Below, in pieces: positions 10,601 through 22,900 of a stretch of DNA of 64,000 nt. The notes under the pieces are model-generated. The model ran no database searches. It was not told the DNA's origin and was given only the letters and a program-made list of their open reading frames with translations. The first letter of the stretch is position 1. Every line of letters begins with the position of its first letter. A program made the translations under genes and the position numbers. Source of the stretch: Amaurobius ferox. Its lineage: Eukaryota; Arthropoda; Arachnida; Araneae; Amaurobiidae. The stretch spans positions 109,665,776-109,729,775 of the forward strand of contig OX578146.1 of NCBI GenBank assembly GCA_951213105.1, read 5' to 3'.

Positions 10601-11336
10601 TTCGAATGCTGCCATGAAGTTGTATGAAAAATTAGGTATTGAAAAACATACCACTACTAGCTATCACCCACAATCGGATGGAGTCTGCGAGCGTTTAAAC
10701 AGTAAAATAATTAACACACTTAGTCATTTAGTGTCTGAAACACAAGAGGATTGGGATCGACATTTATCTTTTGCCTTGCTGGCCCACCGAACTTCAATCC
10801 ATTCCTCGACTGGTGAGTCTCCAGCTAATCTTCTCTATGGTAGAGAATTAATTTTGCCACATCATCTTCTTTTTAATTTAAATGAACAAAATTTTACCAC
10901 TGTTAGTGATTATAGTCAGGATTTGGCAATTCGTATGAAAAAATCTTTTGAAATAGTAAAGAAGAACTTACTTAAAGCAGCTAAAACACAAGAGACATAC
11001 AGAAATAAGTCTGCTGTTATAAAAGATATAAAAGTTGGAGATTTAGTATATTTATACATTCCTGTTTTTCCAAGGGGACATTGTAAGAAACTCTCCAAAC
11101 TTAATAAAGGTCCTTTTAAAGTTATACAAAAAACATCTAATGTAAACTTTAAAATTCAACATGTAAATGACACACGAAATATTCAGTTGGTGCACATTGA
11201 CAGATTAACAAAAATTCCAGAAAGAGATTCTGTGTTCTTTTCTTGTGCACAATCTGATAATTCAGCAAGTAATACATCTCATGAGAATGATATAATTCCA
11301 ACACAAAGATATAATTTACGACAAAGGAAAAACTAG
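7623..11336 (+). CDS. pol: Pol polyprotein: protease, reverse transcriptase, RNase H, integrase
   Basis: Entered by -1 frameshift at 7623. The first ATG in frame is only at 7689, and upstream codons in frame are open. Numbering from the codon at 7677: aspartic protease with LIDSGAS (D35); RT from about 338, with active-site YIDD at 486-489; RNase H starting near VCTDAS (D635); integrase zinc finger with H840, H847 and CPDC near 878-881; integrase core D910 (MDCIGP), D969 (ITDKGSNF) and E1005, giving D-X35-E; then a GPY/F-type motif (NKGPF) and a basic end RYNLRQRKN. No stop or frameshift breaks it. These domains process Gag-Pol, copy the RNA to DNA, remove RNA and insert the DNA. No chromodomain is recognisable. 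Confidence 0.96.
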   Translation, partial: LSKGEGSFHSNLPSEALGVLPVMKNSNLISLQNLSLPVISGMINNVDIPILIDSGASINVLFTNVLSHLNIPDSQLTKCNINLKGISSDIIKISRKLNINLHLNNKIFNVDFYIMNCDSCNYSAILGVKFLKGYKMSIDFTNNVLYNNIVTVPFAIKDESVPFSLSDTTQFFNNYEINRENTLNSEKYRDNLCYALRKYTIPPLSEAFIQLKLKEIVKFNSPTVMIEPLNNSKILVARSVNNVSRSNIYNVKVLNLSTDELHINKHSNLAKIVPITVVSSFSVNNITESSAESGDNFDVWGGNFDLSHLDYNEKRQIESLINDYKHIFANSIPDLKGCDTVFHNINLKDDIPVKQKPYRVPYHVRDELDRQINELLENDIIQESDSPFSAPVLFVKKADGTLRLVTDFRKLNDKTIDDIFPLPNITELIDSLNGAKYFSTLDLTSGFYQMKLHPDDTHKCGFSTPFGHYEWKRVPFGLKNAPSSFQRLMSIVLAKLSPLQISIYIDDIVIASRTFEEHLMKLKVVFDRLAQHKLCLKPSKCNFFKSSINYLGFQVSEGIVQPDPSNLKTVKNFQIPTSKKQIRQFLGLTGFYRKFIENYSLKALPLTNLTKQNIKFSWTPEAENSYQTLKSELLKEPILHLPDFSKPFSVCTDASNFALGAVLCQEGKDGFLHPIAYASKKLKDAEINYSTVEKETLGVVWATSYFKQYLLGKHFTVYCDQASLSNVLKLKDPTSRIARWIMSMTQFNYKIIHKPGRLNLTADYLSRCVNNVNVNTIDLDVDTNLLLRVRNSQNSDPNCIRIGSCLDKNIDPFPKNLMFFLKDDVLYCTNRKPKLKYQRKERIVVPQNLISDILNYCHDSITAGHGGFRRTLRKIQQHFYWPRMYVQILNYVKSCPDCLQKRGFKQKQKAPLQRFPNSTYPMERIAMDCIGPMPLTYSGNKYILVITDYFTRWPEAYAIPNIKSETILNCLENFFSLHGVPKHIITDKGSNFISNAAMKLYEKLGIEKHTTTSYHPQSDGVCERLNSKIINTLSHLVSETQEDWDRHLSFALLAHRTSIHSSTGESPANLLYGRELILPHHLLFNLNEQNFTTVSDYSQDLAIRMKKSFEIVKKNLLKAAKTQETYRNKSAVIKDIKVGDLVYLYIPVFPRGHCKKLSKLNKGPFKVIQKTSNVNFKIQHVNDTRNIQLVHIDRLTKIPERDSVFFSCAQSDNSASNTSHENDIIPTQRYNLRQRKN

Positions 11337-12316
11337 AATGACATTTTTTTTATTTTATTGTTGCGCAACATAATTTTTTTTAAGTGTATAATTTTTATAT
11401 GTGTGTATTTGTTATTGATACATTGCAGAATGCTGCAAACTGGATTTAATTGATGTTGATTTAAGATAAAATTTGTTGCTATTGATATTGCAGATTACTG
11501 CAGGATTTAGAGAATGATTGAGAAAAGATTAATTTGGATTATATGAATTGATTATATTTATATTGATAGAGATATATAGTTACTTATTTATTGTTATTGA
11601 GAGTGCAGATTTATGCAAATATTTGATTAGGTGGTCCATGACGTAAGTTCTGATCACATATGTTGATATTTTTTGGTATATATTTGTTGTCGTTAAAAGT
11701 ATTAGAGTTCTGCAAAGATAAAAGTGGCAGTGTATATTAGATAACTGCAGATGCAGATGATGTTATGTGTAGTTCTGAATGGACATAAATAGATACTTGT
11801 GTCTTTGAAATTTTAGTATATTATTGTTACTTATTGATAATAATTGTTATTGTGTCAATTGTCATTTGACACTTCTATTGAAATTTTATTTATTTTATAC
11901 AACTTATGTACATTGTTTTATTTTTTTAGATCACTCTATTTACACATTTTTTTTTCTCTTTCCAGCTGGTATTTATATTTTGTAGTGGAAGTGAGAGTTG
12001 TTTCTCATTGGTTATTCAAGGTACCTTTTCAAAATTCAATGTTTCGATTCTTTGAAAACTATTTGGCTGGTCCAATGTTTTCTTAAAAATTTATTTTTAT
12101 TTATAGCTAATGAGAATCAATGTCAAATCCTCTACCTTTACTTTTGTCTACACAAATTTAGTGATCTGATGTACAAAAATTTATTCACTGTTATATAATT
12201 ATTGTTTTAGTTTATAGTTTGTTAACAAATTGCTTATTCCGAAATAGAGGTTGAATTCGGATAAAAATTGCTATACTTAAATTGGTAACTTCTGATAGAT
12301 ATTTTATTTTATTATC
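11337..12316 (+). other. 3' non-coding part of the retrotransposon, no env
   Basis: About 1 kb between pol and the polypurine tract. Only short open frames occur (for example 80 residues at 11844), with no envelope features. Between 11410 and 11720 a loose motif, ttgttattga followed by ttgcag or tgcag, recurs about every 80-110 bp, hinting at a degenerate repeat or an RNA packaging/export region. Confidence 0.55.
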
Positions 12317-12349
12317 AAAAATTTTTCATTTTTCAAATGAAAAATTTTT
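12317..12349 (+). repeat. Perfect 15-bp hairpin just before the polypurine tract
   Basis: AAAAATTTTTCATTT (12317-12331) and AAATGAAAAATTTTT (12335-12349) are exact reverse complements separated by TTC. The hairpin abuts the polypurine tract. Confidence 0.85.
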
Positions 12350-12368
12350 GGGGGATAGGTGGAAGGAA
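12350..12368 (+). other. Polypurine tract
   Basis: GGGGGATAGGTGGAAGGAA lies directly before the TG of the 3' LTR. All but two bases are purines, as expected for the plus-strand primer. Confidence 0.85.
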
Positions 12369-13899
12369 TGTGTTGGGTTGCTTTAGTATTTAGGTAATTT
12401 GGAGATTTGAAAATTTACTTTTATTTCTTTTTCCCTGGCTCAATATTCTTAATTTGGTAATATTTAAATAATATTTATTGGCTTTTCATTTATTCTTAAA
12501 TTAAAATATTTTTAATCTTCTAAATTAATTTTCTTTATGATATTCTTAGTTAAAAATGTTCCATTCCTTAAATTAATATTACTTTTGATTTGCAAATTTT
12601 AGAAATTATTTATTTATTTGATTCCCCTTAAAATTCCCTTTAATTTGACGTCCCATTTTCCCATTTTGGTTAGAAATTCCGTTTGTTCTACAGTTTCAAG
12701 TTATTTCCATGTCTCACTGTAATTCAAAAATTTCAGTTGCGGCCATTTTCGGAATTTTGTTTCGCGGGCCCTTTACTGCGATTAAGCCGCCACCTAAGCG
12801 TTTTTCGCGCCTCTTTAGAATTCGGGATTTTTTTTAATTGGTTCGCGTTTTTACGGATCATCTGCTCTCGGAATTATGAGTATTATTTTGGCAATTCTAA
12901 TTTCGGTAAGCGAATTTTAATTGCTGCCGTTTATCTAAACTCGCCCTTTTGCCGCAAGTATAAATACGCGCGTAGAACTTTTCAGTTTGAGTTTTTTGTT
13001 GAAATCCTTCGTTGTGCGTTAGCGCGAGAAGCGCGTTGTTTTTTTTCGAATGGAACTTATGTTCCACGCGAGTTTTTTTAATGGAACGTTAAGTTCCTCG
13101 CGTTATTCTTTTTTTTCATTAGTTGTTTTAATTTAAATTATGCATTTTTCAAGCTTTTTCGCGTAATTCGCGACGTAACTCTCCAGAAAAGTGTATGGTG
13201 AAATTCCTTTTGCGAGTTATGTGAATGAAGCGTCTGACGATGACGTCCGAGTTTTGAGAAAATCCTAGCGTTCCAGATGTGGTTGTTAGGCCTCTGCTGA
13301 TGTTTTTCAAAAGTGCTGAATCCTTTCCTGACTAAAGTTTGTTGAGATCCTGATCCCAAGAAAACCAGTTTTTTCCAAAATCTGTGCTGCTCCAATGATT
13401 GGAACTTTCCCCCTGTCTGGCGGCCCATCCGGGTGAATACTGATGTTTTATTTAAACCCTTAATTTCTTTAATTCTGAATATGATTTCTCAATATTTTTG
13501 AAATGCATTTAACTAAAATTTATTCTGTAAAATTAAAATTCTAAACTTCATTCTGAGAGCAAATTTCTAAACCTTCATAATTTTTAAGAGCCTGGGTTAA
13601 AAATTCTAAAATTCTTTAAATTTAATATTTTTGTTAATGATTTTTGATGAAATTTAAATAGATTGTTTTGAGTTAAGTTTTTTATGCTAATTCCTTAATT
13701 TTAACTAAGTTGATAAAATTCTAAAATTCTAATGTTAATTCTTCCTGAGTTGCCTGCCTGTGAGCAGTGTTTTTGTATTTGTTAATTGGAAATAATTGAA
13801 GTTACAATTTAATAAACTAATTTTCTTTAAACTAAATATTATGTCTTCATTTATCTTTTTTAAACACAGCAGGTTTTATTCTATCTGTCAAACACAACA
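12369..13899 (+). repeat. 3' LTR (1531 bp)
   Basis: Near-identical partner of the 5' LTR. Its TATA box is at 12959-12966, initiator A at 12984 and AATAAA at 13811-13816. The promoter points at the host exon beginning 955 bp after the initiator, so it could drive host transcripts, while the AATAAA could truncate them. Confidence 0.95.
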
Positions 13900-13938
13900 C
13901 TTGTATTATTTTTGCATAAAACAGTCTTTCTTTTCCAG

Positions 13939-13981
13939 ATCCCTTTGAAAGAAGAAAAGATGCAGATCCCTATGATCTTAA
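13939..13981 (+). CDS. Host gene exon (43 nt)
   Basis: Acceptor ctttcttttccag ends at 13938 and the donor gtaatt starts at 13982. The exon needs one base from an upstream exon to complete its first codon, then reads [13 protein letters not shown] and leaves AA. The next exon adds A to make Lys. Only 39 bp separate it from the 3' LTR. Confidence 0.75.
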
Positions 13982-16900
13982 GTAATTACAATTTTTTTTA
14001 GTTCATTTTTAATTTTCTGTTATTTTTACTGCACTACATCCTCACGCTCCTCTTTGATTAACTTGTAAATTTATTTAAAAGAAATCTGATGTGGGCAACA
14101 CACAATTTTCTCTAAACACATAATTTTTTCTGCCCCTGTAACAAATTTGCTTCTTTAAATTTGTATTTTTATTGCTTTTTATGTCTTGAAACACTATTAT
14201 AAAAGGCTTGGACCTATTAATCAGATTCATTTATATGCACATGTACGCAATGTGATATTGATTTTTTATTATGTGCTATCGTACAGAGACTTTTATCTTA
14301 TAACACAGTGTTGCATAAAAGCATAGAAAAAATGCTGAGCTAATTATCCCTCACTACCAGTGTATCACATTATTCAAGGTCACTGCCTTTTCTCGGCACA
14401 GTACAGGTGATGGAATGATCACCAAGCACGAAATGTCGTAAGCAGGATTTTTAGAATTTTTTTTTTAGAATTACTTCTAAACTTTGAACAATATAAAGCA
14501 TTATTCAGTGTCAATAAAAGTTACTGTACTTTAAGAGGAATCCTCAGTGTTTCAAGCTTTGATTTGCTATCACTAGATGGCACAACGTATTTGGACATGA
14601 ATCCGTTCAAAATTACAGAAGAGCGATAATTCGTCAATTCTATCTACCTCTGCCTCTTGGCGACATTCAAAGCGTGCCAAAAGATTAGTCCCATTTCCTC
14701 TATTGAGGAGGTGACGTATTTTCTGTAAATTCTCAGAAACAAGTTTACCAACCCCACTGCTGAGCCTGGGGGGTCAGGGAAGATCCCTTGTGATCCCTTG
14801 TGAACGGTATCATATGGGGTCAAACATACAAACAGGGTGGTCGAGAAAAGATGGAAGCAAGGTTAATTTATGGAGAGGCCCTAGCCCCAAGGCGACCTCA
14901 ATCGATTTCCACGAGCTTGTATATGAAATGTGTTCAGGAGTACGTATACTTTTCACTGAAATCTCAAATACAAAATATCTCGGAAAACATTACCTTATAC
15001 TTCGATTTTGACTGACAGGGAAGTGTTCAGGAGTACTTATAACGTATTTTTTCCATTTATGTTGGTCCTATGTTTTAAAAGTGAAATGGTCCCAATCAAA
15101 ATTAGCAAACGTTTTATCAAATGGCAAGTGCTCTGTAGAACTCCAATTCAAATTTTATGATTGGTCAAACATAGGGAAGTGTTTAAAATGTGTTCAGGAG
15201 TCAATATAATGTGCGAATACAAAAATTGTCAGATAAACACCTTATACCTAGATTTTGATTGACAAATAAGCACAACTCCTGGATCCATGTCTACGATCAG
15301 GAACTGTTTTTTCCTACTCAGGCCATCCGAGAAATTAGATATTGTAAAGTGACTGTTTGGGCGGTCTGAACAGTGCCACCCAATTTAGACTGGAATCTAA
15401 TGGGTGTGGCAACCACAGGGTCTATACCATACTTTTACATACTTGTAATACATATACATACTTTTAACTTCAAATGAATGGACATAATTATTTAGAAATT
15501 ATCAAAAGCCTTCCTAGAGATATCTGATTTTTTTTCTACATTTAGTGCTATACTAGCCGAATACCCATTGAAAATCAACGGTCTCACAACTTCATGAAAC
15601 AATCTTCACTTGATTGAGGAAGAAGCATGATTTTTGAACTCCTGAACCCATTTGTATGGTACGAACTTCTTGCAATTGTTTGGGCAACCAGAGGAATCAG
15701 ATGGGGGTGGCAGCTATTGAGAACGTATCATCCTTCCCCTAACCTCTTGGATTGAGGGCCAGGAAAATTGAACATTTCAGCCATAGCCAGTTTGATGGTT
15801 TTGAAATTTTTATTCACATACAACATGACGCAGATACACTTTGGGCCATATATATACATAAATGTGAACCCCCCCCCTCTTTAAATCAAATGTTATTCCT
15901 TCACTCTACCCTCTCCCTCTTAGAAATTCTGAAAAATTATTTAAAACAGCCTCCTCCCCCAAACATTGGAAAAAATTAAAATAATAAATAAAAAATAAAA
16001 TAATCAATGAGTAATCGTGATTCTAGCTCTTTGGCTCTGCTCGCAGGGAGGGGCCCAAGGTCTGCAGTCACTTTCCATGGGATTGCAGATGAAATATATT
16101 CAGGAGTTCGTATAACGTATATTTTAATAAAATTCTCTAGCAAAACAATACCTTATACTTAGATTAAGTATATTTCCATAACTCCTGAACACATTTTAAA
16201 GACTTTAAGACAGATGTCTATTTATCTACGAACAATGGTATCTTATGAGGTCAGACAAACAGGACAGACAAGAAGAGGCTGAAATCTGGTCTAATTAGGG
16301 GGAGGAGCCATAGCCTTAGGGTCCGCAATCACTTTTCATAGGACTGCAGCTGAAATGTGTTCAGGAGTTCGTATAACGTGTTTTTTCAATAAAATCTCAA
16401 ATACGAAATATCTCGAAACTATATCTTAGATCTTGACAGACTGATACGTATATTTCTATAACTCCTGAACACATTTCGAAGACATTTAGAGCTAGCCCAT
16501 CTGTGTTGTATGTTCAAGAGTTGTTATAACGTGTTTTATCATCAACATTTCGAATACAAAATTTCTATGAAAAACCATACCTTATACCCAAATTTTGATT
16601 GACAGATAAGTTACGGTGTACAAAAAGCTGTGTACACGATGCGTAGCATAGCACAAAAACTATTGAACATGTTGAGTGTAGCAATTGTTCAGTAGCGTAG
16701 GCAGGAAGAAAATTGGGGGGAGGGGGGGGGGGGAGGCGTTTGCCAAATCTTATGTATTACATTTTTTCAAGCATCTTTTTTAACTTCTTAAAATTTTATA
16801 TAAAAGTAATTTGCTTAAAAATGTGAAAACAAAGGATTAGGGGCGGAGGGGAGGGGGGATATCTATTTAACCGGGGTCAGAAACTTAATCTTTCATTCTT

Positions 16901-19900
16901 GCACAGTAAATTCACCACTGAGTAAAACGTCTAGGTGATATAGTAATGACGTCAAATTGATGGCCTGATCAATCTGAAAATAAAAAAGCCTCTGATGACT
17001 TTCAGTGGAAATAATCGCGCGTATCAAGTTTCTTTCAATTTGTTCCGAGAGATATCGTGTCTGCAGATGGACAGACAGACAATATACACGGACATCATTG
17101 GAAAAGTGGTTGATTTGTGGATGCACAAAATGCACAGATCCATCAATATTGAATGGTCTTTTTTTTTTTTACTCTCTTTATCATGTGCTGTATGAAAAAT
17201 ATATGAAAGGAATATCTATTTTTATATAATATGTTATTCCAAATGGAATAATTCTATTTATAGGTAGCCAACTAGGAATGGTAATCCTTGAATCAGAGTC
17301 AAAATGTTTATCCCACAATCTAGAGTATAATTTATGAAATGATTTTTTCTTAGGTCTGAAATTATATCAAATGCGCTGTAGTGAGTGATGTCATCAATGT
17401 AATAGATCCACCAAAAAAGTAGTAGATAATTTTTGAAAAAATTGCCAGTATCATATAATATACAATTAAAATTAGTTTTAATTCAAATCAGATATCCTCA
17501 TGCAAAATTAAAGTAAAAAAATCTGATGTGAGCAGCACATGACTTTCCTTATACAATGCAATGAATTTACTTTTTTTACAGTAAATAAAAACAATGTATA
17601 TGTTCCACGGTACTGTGTTTTTAACGTTGAATTGTACATTTGGCGATTTTACGAAAGGACAACATGCAAGACTATTTCAAAGTACCCAATAAACTTATAT
17701 ATATGGGTTGCTATACCTTAGTTAAACAATTGGCGATTTATAAAACACAGTTATTCATTTTATTTCTAAATGGCGCCACCACACAATAAGCCAAAATTAG
17801 GAAAGATGCCTTTTTTGAAAATTAATTTAATATATTTACTAACTATAAAGAGTGTTCTAATTGTATTAGAAGATTCAGAAAAGCGTATTTTACAAGCAAA
17901 GTAAATTTCAGACTTTCATATTCAGTATTTTTTTATTACTGCTCATTTTTATAAAATTGCATTGATGGTATAGGGAGTCAATGAGTGAGACTCCCCCTTA
18001 ATCTTGAGTATTTAGAGTTTTACGAACAGTGGGCAGGGCTAAAATAATGCCCTACATCACTTTTGGTTTTAAAGTAAATACTTCTACCAGAAAAATTTTA
18101 AAATCCTTGAATTAATAAGCAGTTTTGTGCTCATTGGTCTGTCTTGTACGACACTACGTTGGTCATCCCATCTCCTGCCTTGGGCTGTTGAGCAGTAATG
18201 TCTGTGAAATCAAAGGTGGTGATGGATGGCCAGTTGATCCCTTTCGGTCTTTCATATTACATGGTGTGATATTGCTACCACTGGCTGCTTTTTTGCTTCC
18301 ATTATTCAACATTTACAATAATTAATATTTACACCAGGCACTAGAACAATGCATGATGAGAATGACCTCAATCAATTTGCTCCATAGTGTATTGTGTAAA
18401 AAGTAACACTCTGAATCATATTTAGTGCATTTTCAATCAAATACTTTTTGATCAATTACTATATAATAGTTGTACCTTCACAGAACATCTGCGCTCTAGG
18501 TATTTGTCGAAAACCCAGACCGTCTGACTCATCCTAGCATATGGAGCAACTTTTTGTGCTCTATTAATAATATTAATATTTGTACGTTAATATAATTGCT
18601 GTATAAGTGCTTTTAGCCCCAAATTCATTGATGCTACTGTTTGAGCTATCAAGTTGTTAGCAATTTTACTTCTTATTTTGTGAGCACAATATGAGCGATT
18701 GGAATGGGAATTTATATAACTATTTCTATTAGCAATACCACTATTCTATTTTACTATTTCTATTGAAAGTCTATTAATTTTCACTGAGATCGAATCATAG
18801 GAAAACTATAATTTTTTTATATCCCCACAAAATCAAATTTTAGTTTGTATTGAAAGCTTTGCATTAGACATATAAAATTTTGCTATTTTCTTTTATTTTA
18901 CAGTTTACAGATATAAAGTATTATTGAAAGATATTTATATTTAAATCAATTATTTTATAGATATGGGACCATAAGAGATTATGGACATAAATCTGCTGAT
19001 TTATCTCCCAAAAGCGATGACAAGGAATTGTATGAATGGCGAAAGGAAAGAGATATAAATTCAAGTAGCAGGTCTCGAATACCTGAGGCACCAGGTTTCA
19101 GGGATGATAGGAAAACAAGTTTTTCTGACTCATTGAAACCAACTTCTGGTGTATCTCCATTGAAGCCATCTCTGAAAATGCCATCAATAATTGCATCTCC
19201 TCTTATGCCTCCATTGAAGTCAGTTTCAGCAGTACCTCCATTGAAGCCACCTCCAAAAATGCCATCAATAATTGCATCCCCTTTAGTGCCTCCACTGGAG
19301 CCACCTCCTGGTTTACCTCCACTAAAGCCGCCTCCTGGTTTACCTCCACTAAAGCCATCCTCTCAGCCAGAAATGACTGATAAATATGCGAATTCTCAGC
19401 CCTTATTTGAAGATGGTAAGTATGTTTATTTTCATGTAGAGTATAAACTTATGTTGATATTATTTGTTATGTTAATATTATGCTATTATTTGCAGCCTTG
19501 TCACTTTTATAAAACATTCTTTATACTTGCAATAACTTTTTTGTTGTAGCTGTTGACTTAGAATGTAATCCAGGTATGCCTGCTACTCAGGCATAATGTG
19601 TCCTAACCCCCGTGTTCATCATTCCTACCGAACCCCTTGTGAAATCATTGGTTTATAAGCCCTTGGTCCGTACCAGTTTCACTTTCACTAAAAATTCGTA
19701 TTCGCCACTCGACCTAGTCAGAAAATAGTACATTGCTTTTAAAATTACATCTATTAAATTTGGAATTTAATTAAAGAAAAACCCAGATAACAAATTAAAA
19801 TAACCCAGGAAACAGAATCCACTCTGGTCTGAAGACCAGAGTTTGGTCTGCCTAGAGATGATTCTAGTTGGTGAATATAGATGGCAGCACCATACCTGAT

Positions 19901-22900
19901 AAGATCGTGCAAAACGGGCATACATTTTTAGCCCGGCTGAAGCTAATTTCAAGTTGCACTTGCACAGCACACATTTAAAACCAAAGAAGACTGGCTGCAA
20001 GGAAAAAAGCACTTATAAAGGAGGTAAGGAATTACCTAGGTTCTGATCAATACCGGCAGCAGGGCGGAGTTTCATTTCTGAGAAAACTGCACTTGCAGAA
20101 AATTGAACACCATCTTTAGTACCGGCAATTTAAACAGAATCGCCAGTTTGACGAAGATCACGGTTAGGTGGAAAAGAGGCTTGCCTTGAACAAGGATACA
20201 CGCTGATAAAAAATGTCGATATTCAAAGTCAAAGGTAGCTGAATCTGCATCGACTTGGACTTGGATAGTCACGATGTCCTCATTAGAAGCACAGTTTAAG
20301 ATATTAGTCAAGATTCATTCCCTTCGAAAGATTTCTGTTGCATTGGAATTTATTAAAGCCATCACTTCGTAAATTCAAAGAAACTAAGCTTATGTGAGAA
20401 TTGACCATGGACTCCAAAACACCTTTTCGGCGAGCGCCCAGGATGCTCAGCATGAGCCCTGAACGCGGGACTTAAAAATCCTTCAACCTCTCTGCTCTGA
20501 TGCTCAGATTCGAACTCCCCAAACTTGCCAACCAAATTTCCGCTTCCCAAGAGATGCCAAACTTGGCGAGTGCAAACCTGCGTTTCGCGCCAAGCGCTCA
20601 CGCATATACTACGGAAGAAATATACGATGTTATGCCAAGAACCGCGAGACATGAAATTTCCGCCAAGCGGCAACCACGAACCCACTTGGTGACGCATGAT
20701 CACCGGATGTCGTGAGGCAACCATACCCGCTGGTGTTCAAGAAAACCCAAGAAGGACCAAATTTCGCTTAAAAAAAGTGCCTTTTTCTACAAACTCGTAA
20801 ATGAAATGAAGTTAACAGCTGAAAACGAAGATCATGAGAATTAACAAAAGATTATTTGACGTTTAAAGGCACATTGCGCATAATTTTGAATAATAAAACA
20901 AAGAAAAAGGATAACAAATTACGTTAAGAGGGGGAATAAATCGCCGAAATATTCAAAAACAACAAATAAATTTAGAATTTTGAAGGGAATTTTGAATTTT
21001 GATCATTATTAAGTTTTTCTTTTTTTAAATATGACTGAAATCAGATATAGGTTTTTATACATTTGCCATTTAAATTTTATTTCACACCAGGGTGCAAAAT
21101 AAGGGAATGTTTTTCAGTAGCAAACTGCTAATTAAAATTCCTTTTCTGTAGCAGTTTCAATATTTTGACTAGCAGTTAGTTCACAACTATTATTTCACGA
21201 GTTCTTAAAAAATGTACCTATAAACATATCGAGATGCCGGGTTTGAAATATAAAAAAAAACCCCATGAATTATTACAGGAGCTATGCACGTTTGTGGAAA
21301 GATTATTTTCTTACTATTATGAATCATTTGTTGTGATTTTTAAAATTAAGTTGCAAAATGCGATTAAAATTTATTTTTACATAGCAAGACACAAATTTTC
21401 TTTTGCGATGCGATATTGCTTATTTTGTACCCTGATTCACACAATTTCTTTTTACTGTTTTAATGTTTCTTTCTAATGTAGGCCTCTAAACTTTGGTGGT
21501 GCCCCAATGCACAGCATTGGCATAGTTATGCTACTGGCCAACATGGTGGCTGAGCAGCCAAGGCAAGTGTTTCCTTGTGCTCGCTCGACTGCTGGATTGT
21601 GGGTTCGAGTTCCACCTGCGGGCATGGATATTGTTTTATAGAGAGTAGTGTGTTATGTCCCCACTGGTGTACCAGGGCATTATCATGTGATATCTAAATG
21701 GTTCACGATGATGGGCGATTTCCATTCTGGTGTAGCCAGCACATATCATTTTTGAGATATTTAACATTTATGTTAGAATATTTTGAAAACAGGAAATTTA
21801 TCAATATCTCTAATTATTAATTTTAGTCAATGATAAAGGAAACTTTTATCACCGTGAATTTATAAAATATTGGATAGATGCAATTGTAAATTGAAATGCA
21901 CTTTCAAAGTGAAAACAATTCTTTTGTATTAGTATGTTCATCGATTTTCTCTGTCTATTGCCGCAAAAACTATAGCATGCAAAACTATGAAATTTGGTAT
22001 ATTTGTAGAGAAATAATAGGGCAATACTGAAATGAACTGTTTACCGATTTAAACTTTAGTTGGGCTTGAAATAGCTCGCAAAGTGAACTCTGTGAGTAGG
22101 AAGTGAAGCGAGTTACAAGGGTTGGCGAAGCATAGCGAGCAGACGGACCAAGTCTGTAATTTAATTATAAAAATTCTTTTGGTGTTAAATGTAATTAGTT
22201 TCATGCTTTATATAAAACCTGATATTTTGTTATTGTCTGACGTTATAAATTTATTAGGACAATCGCAAAGGCTTTCTAAACAAAAATATATAAATGTTAA
22301 ATTATTTTTTTTATGTTTATTAGTTTTAAAACAATGGCAAATGAATTAATATTAAGCTATCGTATTCAATCAAAACAAATTTTTTGATACATATATTTTT
22401 GCTTTCCCTTTATAATATGTATAGGGAAAGTATTGTAGCAGGGTAAAAAAATTTGACTTGGAGTTTTCGGCAGAAGAGCACGTTTTAAGTCTTGGCTTTA
22501 ATCGGCTGTTTTTGGAGTGATGTTTGTGTGTGGATGCATGTATATTAATTGTTATTATGTGTGTGTCCATGGATTCAATATCTTATGAACAAATGGAGTG
22601 ATTACATCAGAAAATGAATGACAAACTTTAAATGATTGTGTTGCTTCATACATCTTTATATTAATGTGTTTTGAATTACAGCAGAAATATAAACTTATCT
22701 TTTGAGTAGAGTTGTGATTGACTCAATCTTTCTGGCACAAATGATGAATATACACATTGAGTCCAAAATATATGCAAGAGATAATGAAAATTATTCAGTA
22801 TCCATAAAAAAATTTATCAATGTGTCAATACATGCTTTTTAAATTTCCATATCATAATTTGTACATGACAATACACAACACTGTACGGATTAAAATATTA

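Larger units (their letters stand above)
4564..13899 (+). mobile_element. Complete Ty3/gypsy LTR retrotransposon
   Basis: A 9336-bp element in the order LTR, primer binding site, gag, pol (protease, RT, RNase H, integrase), polypurine tract, LTR. Both LTRs run from TGTGTTGGG to CACAACA. Gag and pol are uninterrupted and joined by a -1 frameshift signal at 7617. The order RT-RNase H-integrase and the GPY/F-like motif after the integrase core place it in Ty3/gypsy. No envelope frame is present in the kilobase after pol. Only three substitutions and one T-run indel were noticed between the LTRs, so insertion appears recent. Flanks show no direct target duplication: tacaa on the left, cttgt on the right. 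It lies in an intron of, or directly upstream of, the host gene whose next exon starts at 13939, in the same orientation. Confidence 0.95.
13982..18960 (+). other. Large host intron with degenerate repeats
   Basis: No exon found. It contains a minus-strand fragment of the palindrome-headed element (about 14083-14135 and 17517-17660), a cluster of diverged repeats (14780-16640), a degenerate minus-strand SINE (15317-15440), a SINE tail fragment with cccagaccgtctga near 18512, and G-runs near 16708-16735 and 16841-16858. Confidence 0.55.

Noticed and set aside
11337..12349. Envelope gene after pol
   Set aside because: No long frame, signal peptide or membrane anchor. The longest frame is 80 residues.
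20362..20724. 120-residue minus-strand protein
   Set aside because: Lies in a dispersed repeat whose other copy (1805-3118) does not keep the frame.
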